In this document: piece after piece, positions 11,740 through 21,172 of the stretch | Position numbering within the stretch: position 1 is the stretch's first letter | Layout: each line of letters begins with the position of its first letter | NCBI GenBank assembly: GCA_936432065.2 | Contig: OW386293.2 | Span: forward strand, 100,647,795-100,711,794 | Origin: Rutpela maculata | Taxonomy: Eukaryota; Arthropoda; Insecta; Coleoptera; Cerambycidae | Direction: 5' to 3' | DNA: 64,000 nucleotides | Program-made: the position numbers and the translations under genes | The notes under the pieces: model-generated | Told to the model about the DNA's origin: nothing | Database searches by the model: none | What the model saw: the letters and a program-made list of their open reading frames with translations, nothing else

Positions 11740-12494
11740 CCAGTCAATGAATATATTGTAGAATGCATGGAATATGCGAGACTGTTTGTTAGTAGGTAAA
11801 CATACTAAAAGTCCCCGCCCCTGGGAGGTGAGCTTACGGAGGGAGGGAGGGGGGAACGTACCATTTTTGGATTTTTTCGATTATATCTCGGAAACGGTGA
11901 ACTCTAGAAAAATATGTTCTAAATAAAAATGAAAGCTAATTAAATTTCCTATAAAATGTTTCCAGACATATTTGTAGAATTTCCAACGGTTTTTGAGATA
12001 TACGTTATTGAAAATCGATAATTTTCGAAAAAATTATTTTTTAAGTGTATATCAAATTGAAGGAAATTTAATGCTCTACAACTTCGTTTCTGACAATTTT
12101 TCTGAGAAAGGATCGTGGAAGGCCCTAGAAGTAAATGTTTGACAAAAAGAGTTAGGTAAAAATTATTTTTTCGAGAAGTATCGATTTTCAATAACGTATA
12201 TCTCGAAAACCGTTGGAAATTCGACAAATATGTATGGAAACAAGTTTATAGGAAATTTAATTAGCTTTCATTTTTATTTAAAACATATTTTTTCTAGCGT
12301 CCACCGTTTCCGAGATATAATCGAAAAACCCAAAAATGAGAACTTCCCCCCCTCTTCCTACCATAAGCTCACCTCCCAGGGGCGGGGACTTTTAGTATCT
12401 TTACCTGCTAACTACTCCTAACGAAGTCCTGAAGTCAAAAAGTCTCGCATATTCCATGTACTCTACACCCATCTTTTGAGCACTCATTGACTGG
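11740..12494. mobile_element. Foldback palindrome with CCAGTCAATGA ends
   Basis: The left arm (11740-12010) starts CCAGTCAATGAATA and includes AAAAGTCCCCGCCCCTGGGA and GAGATATACGTTATTGAAAA. The right arm (12185-12494) is its reverse complement, ending TCATTGACTGG. The loop is about 170 bp. An 8-mer TATATTAG lies on both sides (11731-11738 and 12497-12504), a probable target-site duplication one base off the right end. The arms are homologous to those of the 50321-51090 element. It sits directly downstream of the protein remnant at 12.5-13.3 kb. Confidence 0.8.
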
Positions 12495-12529
12495 ATTATA
12501 TTAGTTTCATTACCGCCATATGCCATAAT

Positions 12530-13265
12530 TTCACCGCATTCCTCATCGATAGCCGATTCATCAAAGGTAGAAGAAGCATTGGCACAATTATTTCCTTTAC
12601 AATAGACAAATAGAATAGAACATTATATATTCAGTTTTCTACAGCTACACTGATTTTTCTTACAGCGTTTCTTACATTTACAAGAAACATCACTTAGTGA
12701 ATTATTAGGAAAAGCATTACTTTCACTCATAACATCAAGCATTAAGCCATTCTCAGTTTTAAGCCACCCGAATTATAACGGATCCTTCTCAGAACCTAAT
12801 CATTTCTTGACTTGGAAATATACTCTTAATCGGTGTTTTTCTATTACCTCTTCATAGGTGAAATTGCAGACAATTCTATTTTCATCATAATGTTCGCCAA
12901 TTATTTTATTAATTTTAATGTCAATGTTTTTACCAACTATTATAACTTGATTGTCTTCGGTATTCAAATCAATAGCAGTTTTAAGATTGTAGTATCGGTG
13001 TCTTCTCTGTATATTTTAACGTTAAAGTCATTATCTATTAACTCTTTGCGCAATAATTTTATAAAGCTATCATTTTTATTATTGGCTAGAATTTTTTTTT
13101 ACTAACGAGGATTTCATAATGTGATTGAAATATCTACCCAATTTTTTTCTAAACGACGAATGCGCTCGTTATTCTTAAGTGTTATTCTGTTCATCGGCAT
13201 ACCCATGAAAAATAATGCTACTCTAGTCTTGACTTCTTGAATCTGATTATTGATCATATATTCAT
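12530..13265 (-). pseudogene. Nuclease-like and Cys-rich protein remnant
   Basis: From high to low coordinates the minus strand gives RITLKNNERIRRLEKNWVDI (about 13200-13140), then ANNKNDSFIKLLRKELIDND, then REDTDTTILKTAIDLN and TEDNQVIIVGKNIDIKINKI, IIGEHYDENRIV, and after a gap VSCKCKKRCKKNQCSCRKLN, a stop, CSILFVYCKGNNCANASSTF and DESAIDEECGEIM. These match, in order, ERLRRSR, SNESNKDRLIAML, NTLIVTTALEM, VYIVGEDIDLLVLL and the Cys-rich tail of the 31-kb copy. The GCDTTS and YHQVQxWLG blocks are deleted. Stops and frame changes show it is dead. An apparent membrane-like plus-strand frame here (12833-13105) is only its antisense shadow. Confidence 0.7.
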
Positions 13266-13539
13266 ATTAGTATAGGAAATAGCGTGCAAATTCGACGACA
13301 AGTGGTTACCGTCTGCCAGTCGGTAATCGAAGAGACTATATAAATACAAAATTTTTTCTTTCTGGAACTTTTTGGTATGGTGGGGGGATAGGGAGGGGGG
13401 GGGGGGCATTTATTTTTAAATCGAATGATTATCGATATCTGTCCGCATAGGTAGTTAGTATACGTACTTCACATACCCCAATTACGCTGGTAGACGAAAC
13501 TTCCGAACGGCGCGCGCGCTAACCGGAAAAAGAAACTAA

Positions 13540-14049
13540 AAATTTTTTTTTCTAGTAGTAACTACTATTAATTTTTTACAGGCATGATCAGTGTGGCATG
13601 TACAACTTAAGTCAGCATCAAAATGAGTACCTAAAGATTTTTTAGAAGATATAATTTCTATTGTCACATTATTGACTTTTATATCGAAATGATGATCACT
13701 TTTTTCCTTTTGTAAAAATTCGTGGCGACTCTTTTCTGTATTGACAATTAAACCGTTTTTCCAACAGCAGTTGGTAAATTGATTGGAAACAATATTAAAT
13801 TTATCTTGGAGATCCGCTGGATTTTCTGCATCAATTATTAAAGAAATATATGTTGGTAAGTCACTGACGAATGATAAAAATGTTAAGAGGATCCAGCACA
13901 GATCCCTGCGGAACACCAAGATGGATTTCATATTTATCATAAAAATTGTTTCCGATTTTAACTGACATTTTCCTGTATAGTCTAGGAAATAGCGTGCAAA
14001 TTCGACGACGAGTGGTTACCGTCTGCCAGTCGGTAATCGAAGAGACCAT
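13540..14049 (-). pseudogene. Frameshifted fragment of a LINE reverse transcriptase
   Basis: The minus strand reads KIGNNFYDKYEIHLGVPQGS and VLDPLN (motif B, near 13940-13890), then, after a frame change, LPTYISLIIDAENPADLQDK in place of the motif C region, then NGLIVNTEKSRHEFLQKEKS and ISSKKSLGTHFDADLSC (the motif D/E region, normally KYLGxxxDxxLxW). The YADD box is not recognisable, so this copy is inactive. It lies between two direct arm copies of the composite foldback element, and its N-terminal 24 codons overlap the second arm. Confidence 0.65.
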
Positions 14050-14474
14050 ATAAATACAAATTTTTTTTCTCTCTGGAACTTTTTGTTTTGGTGTGGGGAT
14101 AGGGAGTGGGGGGCATTTATTTTTAAATCAAATGATTATCGATATCTATCCGCATAGGTAGTTAGTATATGTACTTCACATACCCCAATTACGCTGGCAG
14201 ACGAAACTTCCGAACGGCGCGCGCGCTAACCGGAAAAAGAAAAAAAATTTTAGTTTGTTTTTCCGGTTAGCGCGCGCGCCGTTCGGAAGTTTCATCTGCC
14301 AGCGTAATTGGGGTATGTGAAGTACATATATTAACTACCTATGCGGACAGATATCGATAATCATTCGATTTAAAAATAAATGCCCCCCCTCCCTATCCCC
14401 ACTATACCAAAAAGTTCCAAAGAGAAAAAAATTTTGTATTTATATGGTCTCTTCGATTACCGACTGGCAGCTCA

Positions 14475-15725
14475 ATGTTGAGATTGAGACATTTCCCCAC
14501 CAGGAAGAAGGCCGACGTCATAGTCATCCCGAAGCCAGGTAAGAATCTAACCTTTCCCTCTTCTTACAGGCCAATCAGTCTCCTCCCAGCCATGAGCAAG
14601 GTAGCCGAAAGGATCATCCTCAAGAGGATAGCCGAGAAGACAGAAGAACTGGACATCCTCCCGGACGAACAGTTTGCCTACAGGACCGGACACTCTACCG
14701 AACTCCAAGTGCTTCGCCTCACCGAGGAGATCATTAAGGGGTTCAACCAGAGACAGGTCACGGCAGCGCTGTTCTTGGACGTCGCCAAAGCCTTCGACAG
14801 GGTCTGGCACGATGGTCTCCTAGCCAAAATGATGAGTATGGGTTACCCCATTGCACTCGTCAAGCTAGTGAGATCATACCTCCACAAGAGACAGATGAGG
14901 GTGAAGATCGTGGACAGGGTGTCCACGTACAGAACAATGGAGGCAGGAGTCCCCCAAGGCTCGGTGCTCTCCCCGCACTTGTTCTCCATCTTCACATCCG
15001 ATCTACCCCGGACGGAGAGGACCTCCATGGCCCTCTACACCGACGACACAGCCCTGACAGCCAGATCCTGGAACGAAAGGCTAGCCACCAGAAACCTCCA
15101 GGAGGCGGCCACCCTCCTAGAGGACTGGTGCTACCGATGGGAGGTAGCCGTCAACGCCGAGAAGAGCAAGGCGGTCCTCTTCAAGAAAAGGAAGCAGAAC
15201 CCCACAGGCCACGTTTCCATGTTTGGCGAAGACATCCAATGGCACGACTCCGTCAACTACCTTGGCGTGGTCATGGACAAAGGCCTAACATGGAGACAGA
15301 ACACGGAGGCCATTATCAAAAAGGCCAGGAGGACGAGAGCCCTAATCTACTCGATGACGGGCAGACAGGGCAGACTCAAGCTGAGGAACAAGCTCACGCT
15401 TATCAGGTCCCTCATCCGGCCTCAGCTGACGTACGCTTCGGTAGCTTGGGGCTACCAAGCGCAGAGCTACCTCCAACAGATCCAGAGAGTGGAGAACGTC
15501 GCCCTCCGGACAGCAGTCAACGCATCCTGGTTCGTGCGCAACGAGGACATCTTCAGGGACCTGGACTACACCCCGGTCACTGACATCATCAAGGAGAGAG
15601 CCAGGAAGATGTACGCCCTTGCTGAGGAGCATGGGAACCCACTAGTCAGAGAGGCTACTGACTATGACCCAGCAGATGCTCCCAGACACAAGCGGCCGAA
15701 GATGCAGCTACTGGATAACGGGTGA
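14475..15725 (+). CDS. Reverse transcriptase of a Jockey-like LINE (5'-truncated ORF2)
   Basis: The open frame of 416 codons encodes a non-LTR reverse transcriptase lacking its N-terminal endonuclease. Motifs in order: IPKPGKNL and YRPISLLP (residues about 18-38, RT0/RT1), FLDVAKAFDRVWH (100-112, motif A with Asp102), GVPQGSVLSP (158-166, motif B), LYTDDTAL (187-194, motif C, where YTDD replaces the usual YADD) and VNYLGVVMDKGLTW (motif E). A long C-terminal tail follows (PQLTYASVAWG, RNEDIFRDLDYTPV) ending LLDNG and a natural stop. The first Met is just where the frame opens after the truncation point, not the native start. The protein would normally prime cDNA at nicked chromosomal DNA. Alone, this copy cannot cut its target. 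The closest group is Jockey-like LINEs, by the motif pattern. Confidence 0.85.
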   Translation: MLRLRHFPTRKKADVIVIPKPGKNLTFPSSYRPISLLPAMSKVAERIILKRIAEKTEELDILPDEQFAYRTGHSTELQVLRLTEEIIKGFNQRQVTAALFLDVAKAFDRVWHDGLLAKMMSMGYPIALVKLVRSYLHKRQMRVKIVDRVSTYRTMEAGVPQGSVLSPHLFSIFTSDLPRTERTSMALYTDDTALTARSWNERLATRNLQEAATLLEDWCYRWEVAVNAEKSKAVLFKKRKQNPTGHVSMFGEDIQWHDSVNYLGVVMDKGLTWRQNTEAIIKKARRTRALIYSMTGRQGRLKLRNKLTLIRSLIRPQLTYASVAWGYQAQSYLQQIQRVENVALRTAVNASWFVRNEDIFRDLDYTPVTDIIKERARKMYALAEEHGNPLVREATDYDPADAPRHKRPKMQLLDNG

Positions 15726-16290
15726 ATATAAAACACCACCGTCAGATGAAGACACCCCACGAAAGAGACAGGACGATCACCCAACCACCCACCCAAGACC
15801 CTGCGGGTACCGGACAAACAACCGTCCAGTACCTGTAGTCCCCCCAGCTCCGGGCAGACCGAAAATGCTACCAAAGCAGTTAGGTCTGCCCTTCCTCGAG
15901 CTACACAGCTCATCCTTACCTCACCGATGATCCGGATGGCAGGATGTCAACTGACATTCTGTGTACCGGCAGTCACTCCTGCCAAAAACCCAAAACACCC
16001 GACAGACCGATGACACCCCCCGGGGGGGACAAGCTGGCGAAGAAAGAAGATCAAGACAGAAGCACGCCAGAAGAGGCCTTAGCCAGCAAGGTCCAACGAG
16101 CCAGGACCCAGGGAGGTGGGCCGAAATCGTCTGCACCGCTCACATTTGTGAGTGGGGTCGACGTAAAGTAAGTTCGCCCGCCCTGCACGAGGCTGGTTCT
16201 CGGTCTACAGCGATGTATTGGGGTAAAGGGCAATAGTCCTGCCCGACCCCAGCCATCCGAGACCGACATCTATAGCCAAGAATATTGGCG
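15726..16290 (+). other. 3' UTR of the Jockey-like LINE
   Basis: GC-rich sequence after the RT stop codon up to the right target-site duplication. Several short open frames on both strands arise only from its base composition. The end reads CCAAGAATATTGGCG, without a poly(A) tail. Confidence 0.7.
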
Positions 16291-16349
16291 CCGACTGGCA
16301 GACGGTAACCACTCGTCGTCGAATTTGCACGCTATCTCCTATACTAGTA

Positions 16350-17030
16350 CTTATGACAAGAGATTATCCATGACAGGAATTTACCCCTAAAGCCTATGGC
16401 ATAAAATTTTTTGTCAACAAAATCGAATTCAAGACAGTCGAAAGCTCGTGACGTCGAAAAAAAGTGCTCCCACTAATTTATTATTTTCAATACATTTGTG
16501 TACATTGTACATATTCAGAAAAATCACATACTCCGGTTTCTGTTGATCTACCAAAATATTCAGCTGTCACCAAAAAAAAAAAAAAAACACCTCGCTGCAA
16601 CAGTAATTTTCTTGACAGTGATAAAATTCTTAGTATGGGGGTGTACATCCGAAAAAATGGGAAAAAAATTCAATACTTTTAAACCGTCCAAAACCGGACC
16701 CATCTTTGAGGTTCTTTATCACCTACCTTATTCGCCATGGATAGAACATTTTGTAATCTTTAAGGTAGAATAATCAGAGATGGGTCGAGGAAAGTTTCCA
16801 CATTTGATAAAAGTTTGTAAGTCATGTAAATAATATAATTGTATGCACTTATTTGGTATCACAATGAAGCCTGCATTATCACGAATCAGATTTCGCCATA
16901 AAATAACCTATCAATATACCCAATGGAAAGTTAGAAGGAAAACTTCCTGGAAACTTTCGGAGTTTTCAAAACGGAATAATATAAATTTTTAATTTTTGTA
17001 GCCATTATTGATTGTCGTAATGAGTATTCT
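16350..17030. other. AT-rich intergenic DNA, no gene seen
   Basis: It contains an A-run near 16571-16587. I see no family motif in any frame. Confidence 0.45.
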
Positions 17031-17035
17031 AATAT

Positions 17036-18705
17036 TGCAACGTAAATTACATAGGTCAACATTTGATCTAAGAATAATCACCAGACTTTGCCAGAGTATA
17101 CATAGGTTTTTTGGGTCGCTGATTCCGAATCCGAGGTTGGTAAGCTTCATCACGTCAGGTTCTTGGTCATTTGAAGGTCAAACTGAGAAAAAGTGTTGTA
17201 AAAAATTTGAAAAAATTCATGTTTATGTTTCTGAGGTCGCTGAATTTAAATCCGCTGTTATTTTTACCTTTCAAGAACATCTAGAGGTCATTTCAAGGCA
17301 TTTTGAGATCATTTTGAGGTCAAATTGAGAAAAAGCGGCTAAAAAATCTAGAAAAATGCTTACATGGGTTTTTTCGGTCGCTGACCTCGAATCCGTGGTT
17401 GGCTGGACTCTATCACATCGGATTCAAGGTCACTTGAAGGTCAAACTGAGAAAAAGTTTTTGTATGTTTTTGTGGTCGCTCAGTTCGAATCAGTTGTCAT
17501 TTTGACATTGAAGGTTGAGGTGTTATTTCACACTCATTTCGCGGTCATATGAGATCAAATTCAAAAATGATGATTAAAAAAGACCCCGCACCTTTCTTAT
17601 GGAAATTGGGTCCTGGCCAGGAGGCAAAACTTGCTGTCATTGCTTCTATTACTTGGAGCTCAATCTGTTTTGTTTCAAGGTCGTATAATGTAGGCTTTTA
17701 CAGGCAAGAATTTATAAATGTTCCACCTGCACCCTAAATTTTGTAATCTGTAACTAGTTCAATAGCAAATAATATGTGTGGTTGCACTGAGGGCACCTCA
17801 GGTCTCACTATCCGGCAAAGTCCCTGGGTCACAGCGATCTTTCCGTCATGGCAACCACACGTAATAGTGTTACAAGACAGAGGTTCGGATCCTCAGAATC
17901 GGCGGCTAGTCAGGGTGGGAAAGCGGGCCCGCAGGCATCGTCATCGAGTGACCGTAGCTCTACATTGGTGGGGAACTTGGCCTTTGTGGAGTCAAATGTT
18001 ACAAGCCAGTCTTTATCCTGTATGAACATCATGAACAATTTCTGTGTGTAGACAATATAACTGACAGAAATGTCACAGCTTGATGACAGATGGCTTAATA
18101 TAGGTTTATACTCAGTAATAAAATAAACCTATTATAGGTACTTAAAATTTTTCAGTTTCTTGGTTTTCAACATTCTTGTTTTAATTTGATCATGATATGG
18201 CCTTAAAGAAACTTTGAGATGAAATAACGACAAAATTGAACGCAGTGATCCCAAAAACATAAACATACATTTTTTCAATTTTTTTACACCACTTTCTCTC
18301 AGTTTGACTTTCAACTGACCTTGAATCCGATGTGATAGGGTCCAGCCAACCACGGATTCGAGCTCAGCGACCCAAAAAACCCATGTAAGCATTTGTCCAG
18401 ATTTTTTAGCGGCTTTTTCTCAATTTGACCTCAAAATGATCTCAAAATGCCTTGAAATGACCTCTAGATGTTCTTGAAAGGTAGAAATAGCAGCGGATTT
18501 GAATTCAGCGACCTCAGAAACATAAACATGAATTTTTTCAAATTTTTTACACCACTTTTTCTCAGTTTGACCTTCAAATGACCATGAACCTGACGTGATG
18601 AAGCTTAACCAACCTCGGATTCGGAATCAGCGACTCAAAAAACCTATGTATACTCTGGTAAAGTCTGGTGATTGTTCTTAGATCAAATGTTGACCTGTGT
18701 TATTA
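17036..18705. mobile_element. Foldback element with tandemly repeated GGTCGCTGA motif in its arms
   Basis: The left arm (about 17036-17560) and right arm (about 18180-18705) are reverse complements over more than 400 bp, beginning TAGGTCAACATTTGATC and AAGAATAATCACCAGACTTT. Within the left arm GGTCGCTGA-like units followed by a GAATCCG-like block recur at about 17115, 17233, 17374 and 17473. The interior (17560-18130) is not palindromic and is partly GC-richer. The right arm is cut at about 18703, where a different sequence starts. Confidence 0.8.
17848..18051 (+). CDS. Unrecognised 67-codon frame in the core of a foldback element
   Basis: It begins MATTRNSVTRQRFGSSESAA, is rich in Ser, Gly and Thr, and ends MNIMNNFCV. 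The first 50 codons lie in GC-richer DNA unlike the surrounding arms, suggesting it came from elsewhere, for example the start of a retrotransposon gag or ORF1 (inference). No domain is recognisable. It does not match the nuclease/Cys-rich family found in the other foldback elements. It could be a chance frame. Confidence 0.2.
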   Translation: MATTRNSVTRQRFGSSESAASQGGKAGPQASSSSDRSSTLVGNLAFVESNVTSQSLSCMNIMNNFCV

Positions 18706-18940
18706 CGTCTGCTGTTTAAAATTATAGATGTAAGGAGTCATATATTATTTTTTGTTATATATTAGTCATGTCATAAAGTAGTGATGTCATTGACTTATTA
18801 ATTTTATGTTACTTCGTGTTTTATAAAACAATGTAAATCTGTTTAGTACAGAAATAAAAGATATTGATTCGTATCTGTCTTACTAAATAATGATTAGTAA
18901 CCACTTCTCAGTATTTATAGTATCGGGAACGTGTTCGACA
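18698..18940 (+). mobile_element. Possible solo LTR
   Basis: The segment runs from TGTTATTACGTCTG to GGGAACGTGTTCGACA, so it has TG...CA ends, and it includes an AATAAAAG signal. It starts where the right arm of the foldback loses similarity to the left arm. Flanking 5-mers (ACCTG and CCCTA) do not match, so target duplication is not supported. Confidence 0.25.
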
Positions 18941-19363
18941 CCCTAAAAAACATGTAAAATGATATCTCACATGCCTATGCAGTGCATTTTCAATAAGAAT
19001 CAAAGATGGCGTCGATTTTTTTTAATCACTGGATAATTACCAACGATATCCAAATGAGTGAACCTCCGGTAAATGAATGACATACAGAAGTTTGCTCAGC
19101 GGTTATATTATAAAGAGCTGCCCCTACATTTAAAAATAATTAACCTTTTTTTGTTAGAATCGTTTTCGGTTTTAAATCTAAAGAAGGAAAATGGGCAAAA
19201 CAAAATATCAAGAAAAGTTTCTAAGCATTATTATTATTACCTTATGATTATTATTTTAGAGAAGCCATCCTAAGGTATTAAAACAACCTACAACGATCGG
19301 CTCTTACAAAACAATAAAGCATAACGGCAAAAAATTACATATCTTTAGCATAAAATTAGTAGG

Positions 19364-19593
19364 TATAGTTCATCTCAAACTTATAGCAACATGAGGCCCA
19401 GTGTTTCAATGCAAAGTTAAGCACTTTATCCTACAAATAAATTAGCTAGAAGATTAGAATATGAAGTTACATATTAAAGTGTTTAATAAAAGCATATTCT
19501 AAACTTCTAGCTAATTTATTTGTAGGATAAAGTGCTTAACTTTGCATTGAAATATTGGGTCTCATGTTGCTATAAGTTTGAGATGAACTATAT
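19364..19593. repeat. Palindrome with ~100-bp arms
   Basis: TATAGTTCATCTCAAAC and about 85 following bases (to 19463) are repeated in reverse at 19492-19593 with a handful of mismatches. The loop is 28 bp. This is probably a small foldback MITE. Confidence 0.85.
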
Positions 19594-19599
19594 CATGAA

Positions 19600-19845
19600 A
19601 ATTCGAAAAATTTGTAATTTACCCATAAAGTGACTAAAAAAATGCGCATAAAATTTTTTTTTGTGGAATTTCGGTAGTTACAAAGTTTGCTAAAAAAACA
19701 TGCTTTTCTTTCACATCCTGCACATAGTGAAGAGCTACAAACTAAAAATATCGGGCCAAACTCGCGATTTCACAAATAAATTGCTTGGTCCTTTTCAATT
19801 CACCAGCAGTTTTTATGCTCCTTAAATATTTCCCCTTACTCCTGA
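19600..19845. repeat. Reverse copy of the 8.76-9.01 kb repeat
   Basis: It carries CTTTCACATCCTGCACATAG, CTTGGTCCTTTTCAATTCAC and TTTTTATGCTCCTTAAATAT in the orientation opposite to the related segment at about 8760-9010. Confidence 0.5.
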
Positions 19846-20580
19846 GACATCCTGTATCATAGTTGCCAACCCTACTTGTTTTTTCAGCAGATATACCCTT
19901 TTTTGGTTTTCTTCCCAGTTTTTAGTCCGACCTGCTAAATCTACAGTTTTTTTTGCATATGGATCAATTATTTTATTAAGGTATTACTAGAGAGTACAGT
20001 ATCTATACAGAGGCGAAAAGAAGCCTTCCCGCCAAAACCAAATTTATATAATCATCGCCATGTTTTAATGGTATATCAATCAACCTCACTTTTATGTTGA
20101 CACTGTTGACGTTTATCATGTTAAGTTTGGATTTGTGAATTTTATTTCCACTCATTTTGGGAGGATGAAAACATTAACCGAGAATTAAAATTCTCATAAA
20201 TAAAACCTAGTACACAACTCAATCGAAAATAGGTGCCGATTATAAACAATTCAAATGGTAATATTTTTCAATCCAATTCGAAATACACTGTTTTCTCAGT
20301 GCATCCTTAAAAATAAAGAAAACAGAAATAAATTAACAACACATTTCTCTCAGTGTAGATGCATTTGGTACACAAGGTCACAGAAATCGAGCCAACAAAA
20401 CTCAAAGGTGTCGCCAAAGCTTTCGCCTCTGTGTAGTTACTGTACTCTGTGATTTAATACATAGTAAAAAAAACAGTAGTTTAACAGTTTCACTAAAATA
20501 AATTCCCAGTTTTCTACAGTTTTTTTTTTTGCTTATCTACAGTTTCCTCGTCTAATAGAGTTGGCAACAGTGTCCTGTAT
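19846..20580. mobile_element. Non-autonomous element with a nested inverted-repeat element
   Basis: Outer ends are ATAGTTGCCAACCCTAC (left) and, in reverse, ACTGTTGCCAACTCTATT (right). Nested inside, AGAGTACAGTATCTATACAG with AGGCGAAAAG (about 19990-20020) pairs with CTTTCGCCTCTGTGTAGTTA (about 20419-20450). No coding capacity is seen. Confidence 0.45.
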
Positions 20581-20639
20581 ATTAATTTGTATGGTGAAAT
20601 TATTTTGTAAAAATGGAATGAATAGAAATTACGAAAAAG

Positions 20640-20935
20640 AATCCTATCAGAGTGGGCCCCGTTTTGTTGTCCCGTGTGACCGGGATTCTCCAACATTACT
20701 GTGCTATGACCAACACCGCTGACATATCAATGCACCGATAAACCTATCTTACACCGACGTCGCCAGCGGATAACCGGGAACACCCAGCGGTACTCTCTAC
20801 CAGGGATCCGGGGACCTTCCCCAGGGTACGTGAGTCACGAAGACTCTGTATGTAACCCCGCTAGTCGGACTTGGTAGGATTCATACAGACTAACGTCGCT
20901 TACTTGTATTTGTACTTAGTAGAGCAAAATCAGTA
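20640..20935. other. GC-richer segment of unknown origin
   Basis: This roughly 300-bp stretch stands out from the AT-rich flanks (CCGTGTGACCGGGATTCTCC, GATCCGGGGACCTTCCCCAG). It has no long frame and no clear terminal repeats. An LTR or LINE 3' fragment is possible. Confidence 0.3.
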
Positions 20936-21172
20936 GCGGCGAAATGTAACTAATTTCGCGTTATATAATTTAAATTTTAGTTATAAGCTAAACTGTATGT
21001 ATGTACGATGAATGCTACTTTATCGCCCTCACTGTTATTAGGGAAATTATAATTATATCAATTAATTAACACTTATTAGGAGACTAAAATCTGATTTAAC
21101 ATGTACAGAACTGGCTTCTACGATAGTGTACAGTAGACCAAACAATATTTGACACTACAAAAAATGTCTAAT

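Larger units (their letters stand above)
14471..16290 (+). mobile_element. 5'-truncated Jockey-like LINE with an 11-bp target-site duplication
   Basis: The insertion is bounded by CCGACTGGCAG at 14460-14470 and again at 16291-16301. The equivalent position of the sister arm (near 14020) has this 11-mer once, the empty site. The 1820-bp body is visibly GC-rich against AT-rich flanks. It begins inside the RT region, so ORF1 and the endonuclease are absent. After the stop codon there is about 565 bp of GC-rich 3' UTR with no long poly(A) tail. The perfect duplication and open frame point to a recent insertion. Confidence 0.9.
13273..16341. mobile_element. Composite foldback element with three arm copies, split by a LINE
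   Basis: Arm copies run 13273-13537 and 13982-14245 in the same direction and 14251-14470 plus 16291-16341 in reverse. They share TAGGAAATAGCGTGCAAATT, CGGTAATCGAAGAGAC and ACTTCCGAACGGCGCGCGCG. The two inner arms abut with a short AAAAATTTTAG spacer, giving an almost perfect palindrome. The outer ends are flanked by TATTAGTA (13265-13272) and TACTAGTA (16342-16349), a 7/8 match. The reverse arm is interrupted by the Jockey-like LINE. A dead LINE fragment lies between the first two arms. Confidence 0.8.

Noticed and set aside
12833..13105. A 90-codon plus-strand frame that looks membrane-like
   Set aside because: It is the antisense of the nuclease-like remnant on the minus strand; A/T-rich antisense codons give Phe/Ile/Leu.
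13273..14245. Two direct 260-bp repeats around an RT fragment, as in an LTR retrotransposon
   Set aside because: The RT fragment is of LINE type, the repeats do not begin TG and end CA, and the same sequence forms an inverted arm next door, so they are foldback arms.
15128..15583. A 151-codon plus-strand frame within the LINE
   Set aside because: It overlaps the RT frame out of phase; it is a GC-composition shadow with Pro/Gln/Arg-rich content and no motif.
18698..18940. A confident solo LTR call
   Set aside because: TG...CA ends are present but there is no target-site duplication or second copy, so it is kept only as a low-confidence feature.
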